Below are positions 6,913 to 16,769 of a stretch of 64,000 nt of DNA, one piece after another. Under the pieces are notes generated by a model. That model was not told where the DNA came from, did not search any database, and worked only from the letters and a program-made list of their open reading frames with translations. Position numbers and translations under genes: made by a program. Each line of letters begins with the position of its first letter. Within the stretch, counting starts at the first letter, position 1. The stretch covers positions 6,076,001 to 6,140,000 of the forward strand of contig NZ_CP041185.1 of the NCBI RefSeq assembly GCF_006517255.1, given 5' to 3'. Source of the stretch: Janthinobacterium tructae. Lineage in GTDB: Bacteria; Pseudomonadota; Gammaproteobacteria; Burkholderiales; Burkholderiaceae_D.

Positions 6913-8331
6913 TTGAAACGATATGAAGAATTGGCGGAAGAAGTCGCCGCCATGATCAGCACGCAGCTGTTGCTGCCTGGTGATAAGTTACCTTCCGTGC
7001 GCCAGCAGCATGCGCGCAGGGGCGTGAGCCCGTCGACGGTGTTCCAGGCGTATTATTTGCTCGAAGCGCGCGGCATGATCGTCTCGCGCCCCCGCTCCGG
7101 CTATTACGTGGCGCCGCAGCGCGCCGCGCTGGCACCCGAGCCAGACAGCTCGCGCCCGCTCGACGCCAGCACCACCGTCGATGTCAGCGACCTGGTCTTC
7201 GAGGTGCTGGGTGCCGTCGGCGCGCGCGATATCGTGCCCTTCGGCTCGGCATTTCCCAGTCCGCATCTGTTTCCGATGGAACGGCTGGCGCGTGCCGTGT
7301 CGGCCAGCATGCGCCGCCTCGACCCCTGGAGCACGGTCACGGATTTATCCCTGGGCAATGCGGAATTGCGCCGCCAGATCGCGCTGCGCTACCAGCTCGA
7401 CGGCGTGCTCGTTTCCAGCGACGACATCGTCATCACGAATGGCGCGCTGGAAGCGCTGAACCTGTGCCTGCAAGCCGTCACGCGGCCCGGCGACACGGTA
7501 CTGATCGAGTCGCCCAGTTTCTATGCCTGTTTGCAGGCGCTGGAGCGGCTGGAACTCAAGGCCGTCGAGATAGCCACCAGCCCGCGCGACGGCGTCGACC
7601 TGGCGGCGCTGGAAGAGTTGCTGCAACGTCACCAGCCCAAGGCGTGCTGGCTGATGACGAGTTTTCAGAATCCCCTGGGCAGCCTGATGCCGCCGGAAAA
7701 GAAACGCGCACTGGTGGCACTGCTGGCGCGCCATGGCGTGCCGCTGATCGAGGATGATGTGTATGGCGAGCTGTATTTCGGCAAGCAGCGCCCCGGCCTG
7801 ACGAAAAGCCATGACAGTGCGGGTCTGGTCATGCATTGCAGTTCGTTCTCGAAGACGCTGGCGCCCGGTTTTCGCCTGGGCTGGGCCGTGGCGGGCCGCT
7901 ACGCGCGCCAGGTCGAGCGTTTGAAACTGACCACCAGCCTGTCGGCGCCGATACCGCTGCAGATGGCGCTGGCCGATTACCTGGCGCACGGCGGCTACGA
8001 CCGCCATTTGCGCCAGCTGCGGCTGACCCTGGCGGCGCAGCAAAACACCATGCTGCAAGCCATCGCCGTGCATTTTCCGCCCGGCACGCGGGTGACGCGG
8101 CCGCAGGGCGGCTATTTCGTCTGGGTCGAGATGCCTGCCGGCATCGATGCGCTGGCCTTGCACCGCAGCGCGCTGGCGGCCGGCATCAGCATTGCGCCCG
8201 GCCCCATCTTTTCCGCCACGCGCGCGTTCCGTCATTGCATCCGTCTCAATTACGGCCACCCGTGGAGCGCGCAGCTGGAAGAAGCCATCGCCACGCTGGG
8301 GCGGCTGGCGCTGGCGGCAAGCGGCGCGTGA
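6913..8331 (+). CDS. MocR-type regulator (GntR HTH fused to aminotransferase fold)
   Basis: 472 residues. An N-terminal GntR winged helix (about 1-70, GDKLPSVRQQHARRGVSPSTV) is joined to a fold-type I aminotransferase domain (about 100-465) with the PLP-binding lysine K314 in SSFSKTLAPG, plus FQNPLGS and EDDVYGELYF blocks. MocR proteins use PLP as a sensor and regulate metabolism of amino compounds or of PLP itself. The start is a TTG at 6913 (TTG AAA CGA TAT), chosen because it has GAGGAG upstream at about 5 bp and the HTH begins at once. The gene is divergent from the cytochrome operon, its likely target. Confidence 0.9.
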   Translation: MKRYEELAEEVAAMISTQLLLPGDKLPSVRQQHARRGVSPSTVFQAYYLLEARGMIVSRPRSGYYVAPQRAALAPEPDSSRPLDASTTVDVSDLVFEVLGAVGARDIVPFGSAFPSPHLFPMERLARAVSASMRRLDPWSTVTDLSLGNAELRRQIALRYQLDGVLVSSDDIVITNGALEALNLCLQAVTRPGDTVLIESPSFYACLQALERLELKAVEIATSPRDGVDLAALEELLQRHQPKACWLMTSFQNPLGSLMPPEKKRALVALLARHGVPLIEDDVYGELYFGKQRPGLTKSHDSAGLVMHCSSFSKTLAPGFRLGWAVAGRYARQVERLKLTTSLSAPIPLQMALADYLAHGGYDRHLRQLRLTLAAQQNTMLQAIAVHFPPGTRVTRPQGGYFVWVEMPAGIDALALHRSALAAGISIAPGPIFSATRAFRHCIRLNYGHPWSAQLEEAIATLGRLALAASGA

Positions 8332-8422
8332 AAAAAAAGTCCCTTGCGGCAGCAAGTGTTTCATTCCAAAAAGAAATATTGCTGTTATATTGATGTATCT
8401 ATAACTAGTGATGGGAATGATA

Positions 8423-8770
8423 ATGGATAACACGCAGCCGGAAGTGGGTCGTACGCAAGATACGACGCTGGCCATTTTGTCCCACGTTGGCGGCTTGTTC
8501 ACCAGCTGGGTGGCGCCGCTGATCATTTATTTGATCAAGAAGGATGATGCGGATAAATTTTCGGCCGAGAACGCCCGCGAGGCGCTGAATTTCCAGATCA
8601 CCCTGATCATCTGGTATTTCGCCTGCTTCATCCTGTCGTTCGTGCTGATTGGCCTGTTCCTGTTCTGGGTAGTGGCGCTGGCCAACCTGGTGTGCTCGAT
8701 CGTCGCGGCCGTCAAGGCCAGCAATGGCATCACTTACCGTTATCCCTTGACCTTGCGCCTCGTCAAATAA
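8423..8770 (+). CDS. DUF4870 domain membrane protein
   Basis: 115 residues. The DTTLAILSHVGGLF start, WVAPLIIYLIKKDD segment, ENAREALNFQITL block and a hydrophobic pair (about residues 60-100) are diagnostic of DUF4870, a small multi-pass inner-membrane family of unknown function related to the Tic20-like fold. The start at 8423 was preferred (MDNTQPEV, GGGA upstream); in-frame GTG 8408 and ATG 8411 are alternatives. It follows the MocR gene after 91 bp that contain only a weak hairpin. No functional link is evident. Confidence 0.85.
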   Translation: MDNTQPEVGRTQDTTLAILSHVGGLFTSWVAPLIIYLIKKDDADKFSAENAREALNFQITLIIWYFACFILSFVLIGLFLFWVVALANLVCSIVAAVKASNGITYRYPLTLRLVK

Positions 8771-8791
8771 GCTTGCGCCGGCCGCCGGGTT

Positions 8792-9217
8792 TCATCCCGG
8801 ACGGCCGGGCAGGGCCAGGAAGGCGGCAAAGTCGGGCGCCACCGTGCTGGTGGCGCCTGTTTCGTGCGACCACAGCACGACCACCGGTTCACCGCTCGGC
8901 CCCGTTTGCGCATAGTCAAAGCAGTAATAGTCGCCCGTGCCGAACTGGGCAAAGGGCAGCAGGGTACTCGCATCGTTGCCGCCATCCACATTCTCCAGCC
9001 ATTCCTGCCAGCTCGTGTTGTAGTGGCGCGCTATCGATTCCCACGTCTTGCGCGCATTGGTTTCATCGTAGACGGGAAACACGCTCAAGGCGCCCAGCGC
9101 GCGGCCATTGTTTGGCAATAACCATTGCACGTAGGACGCGGGCAGCGTTCGCCCCAGCGCCTGTTCGGCGGCGGCGATCGCTGCCAGGCTGGTACCGATG
9201 GACTTGTTCTTGCTCAT
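8792..9217 (-). CDS. SMI1/KNR4 (SUKH) family protein
   Basis: 141 residues with SUKH-superfamily features: an N-terminal helix (IAAAEQALGRTLPASYVQWLL), the NNG turn, and a late GDYYCFDYAQ strand followed by PVVVLWSHE. SUKH proteins are widely found as immunity proteins in contact-dependent toxin systems but also as stand-alone genes. No toxin gene is adjacent, so an immunity role cannot be claimed here. It lies 21 bp downstream of the 3'-5' exonuclease gene on the same strand and probably shares its transcript. Confidence 0.8.
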   Translation of the reverse strand: MSKNKSIGTSLAAIAAAEQALGRTLPASYVQWLLPNNGRALGALSVFPVYDETNARKTWESIARHYNTSWQEWLENVDGGNDASTLLPFAQFGTGDYYCFDYAQTGPSGEPVVVLWSHETGATSTVAPDFAAFLALPGRPG

Positions 9218-9238
9218 GCTGCAGGATGGCGCGCCGGC

Positions 9239-9886
9239 TCAGGCGGCGATAGGCGGCGGGACAGGTGGCGTGCTGGCGCGCAGGGCTTTTTGCGGCGTCA
9301 CTTTACCGCCGTCGGCGATCCAGCGGCGGTACACGCGCAGGGCCACTTGCGCATCGTCGGCCGCGTACAGGATCTGCTTTTCCGTCAGGCGCGAGGTGGC
9401 CCAGTTGGTGGTGGAGATTTTTTTCGATTTCTGCAGATGCAGGCCGAAGAACTTGGCCACGGCTGTCTTGGCGCCCAGGTCGTTGCGCTGGCCGCCGCGC
9501 AGGGCGACGGACAGGTCGAGCACCTGAACGGGAACAATGCCCAGTTTGTTGCGCAGGCGCTTGACGTCGTCGGACAGGCCAAAGCCCACCTTCAGGGTGG
9601 TGGTCGATTCGAGGATGGCTTTCAGTTCGGCCAGGGCCGGCGCAGGCGTGCTGCCCACCTGGAACAGGTAGGCGATGTCGTCGGTGGCCAGCTGGATCAG
9701 GTGCGGCCCCGTGGAGGACTCGCCCTTGACAAACGTCGGCTTCGATTCCGTATCGAAGCCGATGGCGTCCGCGGCCAGCAGGGCGGCCATGGCCGCTTTT
9801 GCATCGTCACTGGTGCGTACCAGCTTGACGTGCTCGAGTGCAATGCCTTGATACGGGGGCAGTGGCGGTGCGGCAGCTGTGTCCAT
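9239..9886 (-). CDS. 3'-5' exonuclease, RNase D/DEDDy family
   Basis: 215 residues, a single DEDD exonuclease domain without the HRDC domains of RNase D. The metal ligands are visible: D45 and E47 (IGFDTESKP), an aspartate in SDDVKRL (D106 or D107), and the Y174...D178 pair in YAADDA, which makes it DEDDy type. The protein is expected to trim RNA (or single-stranded DNA) from the 3' end in the cytoplasm. It starts 9 bp after the proQ stop, so an RNA chaperone and a probable RNA exonuclease are co-transcribed. The extreme N and C termini are Pro/Ala-rich. Confidence 0.85.
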   Translation of the reverse strand: MDTAAAPPLPPYQGIALEHVKLVRTSDDAKAAMAALLAADAIGFDTESKPTFVKGESSTGPHLIQLATDDIAYLFQVGSTPAPALAELKAILESTTTLKVGFGLSDDVKRLRNKLGIVPVQVLDLSVALRGGQRNDLGAKTAVAKFFGLHLQKSKKISTTNWATSRLTEKQILYAADDAQVALRVYRRWIADGGKVTPQKALRASTPPVPPPIAA

Positions 9887-9895
9887 GAAACCGGA

Positions 9896-10408
9896 TCAGC
9901 CTTTGCGCGAGAATTTCGCGGTCAGCTGATTCAGTTTTTCCAGGCGCAAACGGTCCGCTTCTTCGGCCGCCGCCGCGTCGCGTTCGGCTTTCTTGCGCTC
10001 GGCTTCTTTCTTGAAGCGCTGCTGCAATACTTGCGTGGCGTGGTCGCGGTGGGTTTGCGTCACTTCCGCGCCGGCAGTGCCGTCGAGGTCGTAGCGGATC
10101 TTGGCTTTTTCCATCATGCGCAGGTAGCGCAGCGAACCCGTGTGGATGCCCAGCGCCGTGCGCATCAGCTTGCGGTCCAGGTCCGGCAGGCGCGCCAGGA
10201 TCTGCTTGTCGATACCGATCGACAAGGGCAGGCAATCGCGGAAAGGCGGGAATTGCTCCTGGAACTGCTTCAGCAGCGCGCGCGCGGTCAGGCCGGCAGG
10301 TGCCGGCGTGGTCGCCGCTGCGGCCGGTGCCGCCGCTGGGGCTGCATCGACTGGCGTGTCAGGAGTGGTGGCTTGCTGGTCTGGCGTGGAGCTGGTCATC
10401 GACATCAT
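9896..10408 (-). CDS. proQ: ProQ/FinO-family RNA chaperone
   Basis: 170 residues. A low-complexity Ala/Pro/Thr N-terminal tail (about 1-40) precedes a ProQ/FinO domain (about 45-120) recognisable by FPPFRDCLPLSIGIDKQI, LMRTALGIHTGSLRYL and a basic C-terminal helix rich in K, R, A and E (about 125-165). ProQ proteins bind structured RNAs and assist sRNA-mRNA pairing. The start was set at the ATG pair 10408/10405; the longer frame to 10438 lacks support. It heads a minus-strand run with the DEDDy exonuclease and the SMI1 gene. A candidate short transcript lies just beyond its promoter side on the opposite strand. Confidence 0.87.
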   Translation of the reverse strand: MMSMTSSTPDQQATTPDTPVDAAPAAAPAAAATTPAPAGLTARALLKQFQEQFPPFRDCLPLSIGIDKQILARLPDLDRKLMRTALGIHTGSLRYLRMMEKAKIRYDLDGTAGAEVTQTHRDHATQVLQQRFKKEAERKKAERDAAAAEEADRLRLEKLNQLTAKFSRKG

Positions 10409-10533
10409 TGGTTGGGCTATAAAAGGGGAGCATAGCACGCGCCACAGGCAAGTGCATTGTCTTTTTTGGCAACTTGCGCAGAGATAAGCGGGTCCGTACT
10501 ACAGTGCACGCAGCGCGAAATGCGGGAAATGTG

Positions 10534-10539
10534 TATAAT
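10534..10539 (+). promoter_or_regulatory. Consensus -10 element TATAAT
   Basis: A perfect TATAAT lies 442 bp before the rpoD start. No good -35 is visible at 16-18 bp. With the hairpin at 10735-10761 it would define a transcript of roughly 215 nt. Confidence 0.5.
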
Positions 10540-10734
10540 GTCGGCTTGCGCTGATGACTGGGCCCCGTGTTTGACGGTCTGGCTCAGGTGTGCAGGGGAT
10601 AGGAGCAGTGCGGTGCAGGGCCATCATTATTGATATTTTTGATATCAGATATTTTGCTTATCAATTATCCAGATAACAGGCCTTCGTGCATAATCTTGCT
10701 CTCCGCTGTGTCTTCACTGAACAACAATAGATTC

Positions 10735-10761
10735 AAGCCCGTTCTGGTACGGGCTTTTTTT
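10735..10761 (+). terminator. Intrinsic terminator or attenuator upstream of rpoD
   Basis: AAGCCCGT-TCTGGT-ACGGGCTT hairpin (10735-10756) running into seven T residues. It lies 215 bp before the rpoD ATG with no coding frame ahead of it, so it either ends a small RNA or attenuates rpoD. Confidence 0.8.
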
Positions 10762-10975
10762 CATTCCGCAATGTACATCGCTTATTTATCTGATCCGGCT
10801 TCGGCCCCGCCGCCCTCATTGCGGGATGCGCGGGCTTTGAGCGCCCTGATAAGCAGGCGCCGCTGCCGTTAACGGCAGCCGCAACAATACGCTCCATCGA
10901 GTCCGGTTTCGCAGGCTTAGGTGGAATCATTCACTTCGCGCCGACACCATCTGGTCTCGCATTAAGAGATATCTC

Positions 10976-13534
<2,559 letters not shown>

Positions 13535-13551
13535 GCGTAGGGCAAGTACAC

Positions 13552-13579
13552 AAAAAAAGAGGCGCAAGCCTCTTTTTTT
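13552..13579. terminator. Bidirectional terminator between rpoD and the HAF protein gene
   Basis: Perfect 12-4-12 hairpin (AAAAAAAGAGGC, loop GCAA) with A tract on one side and T tract on the other, between convergent genes. Confidence 0.92.
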
Positions 13580-13600
13580 TCGTCCATCCGTAGCGTTGGC

Positions 13601-14740
13601 TTACATGAAACGCGTGCGCGCGCCCAGCAGGCCCATGCGATAGTTGCGCTGCAATTTGTACAGCACCACGCCGCTGGCGGAGATGAGGATGGTGATGAGC
13701 AGCCAGTCCAATGGATTGCTGCGCTGCGGTGCGGGCGCCGCTTGCGACGGCACGGCGAAGGCCTGGAACTTGTGCCCCGTGTAGATGGCGCCGACCACCA
13801 GGCCCGCATCGGTGATCTTGTTGGTCAGGTACAGGCCGTCGTCGCGGCGGCGCACCGTCATCACGCCTTCCTTGTAGACAAAGGTCATCGGTTCAAAGCC
13901 TTTGATGCTGACGCTGCCGACGACGTGTCCGGCCGCGTTGACTGCCGTGGCGTAGCTGTCGCCCTGGCCTATCATGGCGCCCAGGTCGAGCATGCGCTTG
14001 CCGTCCCAGGCAAACGCGTGCCAGCGGCGCTTCTCCGTTTCCGATGCGCCCACGACCAGGCCTGCGTCATTGATGGCAGTGGCTGAACTGATGCGTCCGC
14101 CGGGCAGGGTGCCGATTTCCTGCATGCCCGTGCCGGGGCGGTAGACGAAGGCGCGGCGGTAGCCGTCGCCGCGCTGCGCCGTGCCCACCACCACGCCATG
14201 TGTGTTCAGGCCGCTTGCATAGCTGCTGGCGCCGCCCAGGGTACCCAGGTCTTGCAGGCTGTGGTCGGCTTTCGTGACAAAGGCGTGGAAATCGCCGGCG
14301 CTGGTGTCGGCATAGCCGGCGATCATGCCGTCGCGCGTGATGGCCGTGGCATAGCTGCTGGTGCCGCCCAGAGTGCCCAGGTCGCGCATGCCGCCTGCCG
14401 CGTCGTAGCGGAAGGCGTGCCAGGCGCCACCGGCCGTTTGCGCCGAGCCGACCACCACGCCATGGGTATTGATGGCCTTGGTAAAGCCTTCATTGCCGCC
14501 CAGGGTGCCCAGTTCGCGGATGCGGCCATGCTGATAGGTCACGGCGCGGCGCCGTCCTTCTTCTTCCATGATGATGCCGGCCACCAGGCCGGCCGGGTTC
14601 AGGTCGGAAGCGATGCTGCCATTGCCATCCCTTTCACCAAAGCCGCGTTCGGCATAGGTGGTGGCGCTGGCGGTGGGGATAGCGGCCAGCAGGAGCAGGC
14701 CGAGCAGTGGGGCGGGGAAGCAGGCGAACCGTGGCAGCAT
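13601..14740 (-). CDS. HAF-repeat exported protein with C-terminal membrane segment
   Basis: 379 residues. A signal peptide (about 1-26) is followed by tandem repeats of about 45 residues containing the HAF-family LGTLGG turn (three clear copies) and alternating INTHGVVVG, ITRDGMIAG and INDAGLVVG strands, giving a beta-propeller-like array. A terminal hydrophobic stretch (about 345-362, LDWLLITILISASGVVLY) with a basic tail would anchor it in the membrane. HAF proteins are extracytoplasmic with no defined function. The start has GAGGAAA upstream. The anchored C terminus with YRMGLLGARTRFM is not part of the standard repeat. Confidence 0.85.
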   Translation of the reverse strand: MLPRFACFPAPLLGLLLLAAIPTASATTYAERGFGERDGNGSIASDLNPAGLVAGIIMEEEGRRRAVTYQHGRIRELGTLGGNEGFTKAINTHGVVVGSAQTAGGAWHAFRYDAAGGMRDLGTLGGTSSYATAITRDGMIAGYADTSAGDFHAFVTKADHSLQDLGTLGGASSYASGLNTHGVVVGTAQRGDGYRRAFVYRPGTGMQEIGTLPGGRISSATAINDAGLVVGASETEKRRWHAFAWDGKRMLDLGAMIGQGDSYATAVNAAGHVVGSVSIKGFEPMTFVYKEGVMTVRRRDDGLYLTNKITDAGLVVGAIYTGHKFQAFAVPSQAAPAPQRSNPLDWLLITILISASGVVLYKLQRNYRMGLLGARTRFM

Positions 14741-14795
14741 GATAGTTTCCTCAAAGAAAAAACTTACTATACTTTTTTATGGCGCAAATGCATAC

Positions 14796-16592
14796 TTAAT
14801 TTGCTACTGTTTTTGCTAATTTTTGTGTTTTGGCATGATCGGCATGGCGCTGGCCTGCCTGCTGGGGCAGGTGGATGGCCAGCGCCGTGCCACGGCCCGC
14901 CTGGCTGTCGATGCGCAGTTCGCCGCCCAGCGCATGGACACGTTCGCGTATGCTTTTCAGGCCGAAGGCGGCCCGCTTGCCGTGGTCGCCCGGCTGCATG
15001 CCGATGCCGTTGTCGCTGATGCGCAGGACGATGGCGTCCGCATCTTGCGCCAGCGCCACTTCCACTTCGCTGGCCTGGGCGTGGCGCACGATGTTCGACA
15101 ACGATTCCTGCAGCACGCGGAAGATGGCCGACGTCTGGCGCTGGTCCAGGCCCAGGTCGGGCGCCTCGCTGTCGAGCGTGAGCCGGTAGCGGATGGCGCC
15201 ACGGCTCTCCATCTGTCGGATCAGCCACTCGGCCGCCGGGCCCAGTCCCAGCTCCAGGGTACTGGGATGCAAGTCATTGATGATGGTGCGCACCGAGCGG
15301 ATGGTGGCGTCGATGGTGTCGAGCACGCGCTGTGCGTGGCGGTGCAGGCGCGGGTGGCTGGTGGCCGTGCGCGCATGCAGCAGCGACACATCGATGCGCA
15401 GCACCATCAGGTTCTGGCCCAGGTCGTCATGAATATCGAGCGCGATGCGGCGCCTTTCCTGTTCCTTGATGGTTTGCTGGTGGTCGCTCAGTTCGCGCAG
15501 CTGGGCCAGGGTACGCTGCAGGTTTTCCTCGTTGCGCTTGCTTTCCGTGATGTCGATGCCCATGGCGATGATCATCTGCGGCCGGCCTTGCGCGTCGAAG
15601 ATGGGTTTTTTATGCGTCTGCAGCAGGCGGTTTTCCTGCAGCCGCGCATTCCATACCAGTTCTTCGCGGATCACCACCTGGCGGCTGGCAAACGCTTCCT
15701 GGTCCGCCGTGTGGAATCCCTGGGTCTGCTCCGCGGGGAAGTGCTGCACGTCGCGTCCTTCGGCGATATCCTGGAATTGCACGCCCCATTGCTGCTCGCA
15801 GGCCTGGTTCATCAGCAGCATGCGCGAATCGGCATCTTTCAGGAACAGCGACAGGGGCATCATGGAAATGATGTCCTGCAGCCGCTCTTCGCTGCGCGCC
15901 AGGGCCGCTTCCGTTTGTGCGCGCATGGCGATTTCCGCGGAGAGCTGGAGATTGACATCGAGCAGTTGGGCGGTGCGCAGGGCCACGCGGCTTTCCAGCT
16001 CCGCATGGGCCAGGCTCAACGCGTGTTCGGCCCGCTTGTGTTCGGTGATGTCGCTGGCCAGCACCAGTGCGCCCGTCACCGTGCCGTGCTGGTCGTACAG
16101 GCGGCGTCCGCTGAGCATGGCCCAGCGCTGTGTGCCGTCGCCATGCCGGTATTGCAATTCGCCCATGCAGCTATCGCTCGCCGTCTGGCGTAGCGGACAC
16201 AGGCGCAGCAAGGTGGCCTCGTCGTGGAATTCCTCCATGGAGTGGTGCAGCAGCTGGTCGGCGGGGACACCGAGCATGTCGCACAGGCGCTGGTTGACGT
16301 ACAGGATACGGCCTTGCGCATCCGTTTGCCACATGCCGTCCTGCGCCGTTTCGCTCAGGTGCTGGTAGCGCAGGAGGCTGGCGTCCAGTTGCGAACGCGT
16401 GCTGGCGAGGTGGGCGCGCAGCCTGCGCATCAGCCAAATGGCCGTGCCGGCGGCGCTCGCCAGCAGCAGGGTCAGCCAGACATGCTCCCAGAAGTCGAGC
16501 GCCGGCCAGGCCGCACCGGCCAGCCAGCCCAGCATGATCAGGATGAGGGCGGCGCAGGCCGCACTCAGCGTTTCAATCGACCATTTGCTCAT
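14796..16592 (-). CDS. PAS-domain sensor histidine kinase, NarL-system type
   Basis: 598 residues. Two N-terminal transmembrane helices (about 4-28 and 35-55) precede two PAS/PAC domains (about 75-195 and 235-360; WQTDAQGRILYVNQ and ITEHKR, then ITESKR), a HisKA_3 dimerisation segment with phospho-acceptor His in ERRRIALDIHDDLGQ, and a HATPase_c domain with ISDNGIGM and FGLKSIRERV. This is the kinase class that pairs with LuxR/NarL-type regulators. No such regulator is adjacent, so the partner is encoded elsewhere. The start at 16592 has AGGGA upstream; ATG 16610 has none. The PAS domains have no readable ligand. Confidence 0.9.
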   Translation of the reverse strand: MSKWSIETLSAACAALILIMLGWLAGAAWPALDFWEHVWLTLLLASAAGTAIWLMRRLRAHLASTRSQLDASLLRYQHLSETAQDGMWQTDAQGRILYVNQRLCDMLGVPADQLLHHSMEEFHDEATLLRLCPLRQTASDSCMGELQYRHGDGTQRWAMLSGRRLYDQHGTVTGALVLASDITEHKRAEHALSLAHAELESRVALRTAQLLDVNLQLSAEIAMRAQTEAALARSEERLQDIISMMPLSLFLKDADSRMLLMNQACEQQWGVQFQDIAEGRDVQHFPAEQTQGFHTADQEAFASRQVVIREELVWNARLQENRLLQTHKKPIFDAQGRPQMIIAMGIDITESKRNEENLQRTLAQLRELSDHQQTIKEQERRRIALDIHDDLGQNLMVLRIDVSLLHARTATSHPRLHRHAQRVLDTIDATIRSVRTIINDLHPSTLELGLGPAAEWLIRQMESRGAIRYRLTLDSEAPDLGLDQRQTSAIFRVLQESLSNIVRHAQASEVEVALAQDADAIVLRISDNGIGMQPGDHGKRAAFGLKSIRERVHALGGELRIDSQAGRGTALAIHLPQQAGQRHADHAKTQKLAKTVAN

Positions 16593-16712
16593 CCGCGTCC
16601 CTGGCGTCATGGTTGGCCGCTGCGGTGTGCATGGGGCCTAAGTTGGGAAGGTGTCAACCGCTAGTGTAATACCAATTGTTGTTTTATTGAGAATATTTTG
16701 TAATTGGGCAAG

Positions 16713-16744
16713 AAAAAGGGCCGGCCCTTGCGGTGCCGGCCCTT
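16713..16744 (-). terminator. Rho-independent terminator of ppc
   Basis: Perfect 10-bp stem AAGGGCCGGC / GCCGGCCCTT with a 9-base loop; the minus strand runs into T residues, 26 bp beyond the ppc stop. Confidence 0.85.
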
Positions 16745-16769
16745 GTCTGCCGATGGCAGCCTGGCGCGA

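Larger units (their letters stand above)
10439..10975. other. Gene-free region before rpoD with promoter, hairpin and AT-rich patch
   Basis: No convincing coding frame is seen. It holds a consensus TATAAT, an AT-rich patch around 10621-10700 with ATTGATA...TATCAAT (10629-10635/10659-10665) and repeated GATAT, an intrinsic terminator at 10735-10761, and an 18-bp perfect palindrome GCTGCCGTTAACGGCAGC at 10862-10879. It may be a long regulated rpoD leader or contain a separate small RNA. Confidence 0.5.

Noticed and set aside
8792..9217. SMI1/SUKH gene as an immunity gene of a toxin system
   Set aside because: No toxin, VgrG, Rhs or CDI gene is adjacent; it is embedded in a proQ-exonuclease run.
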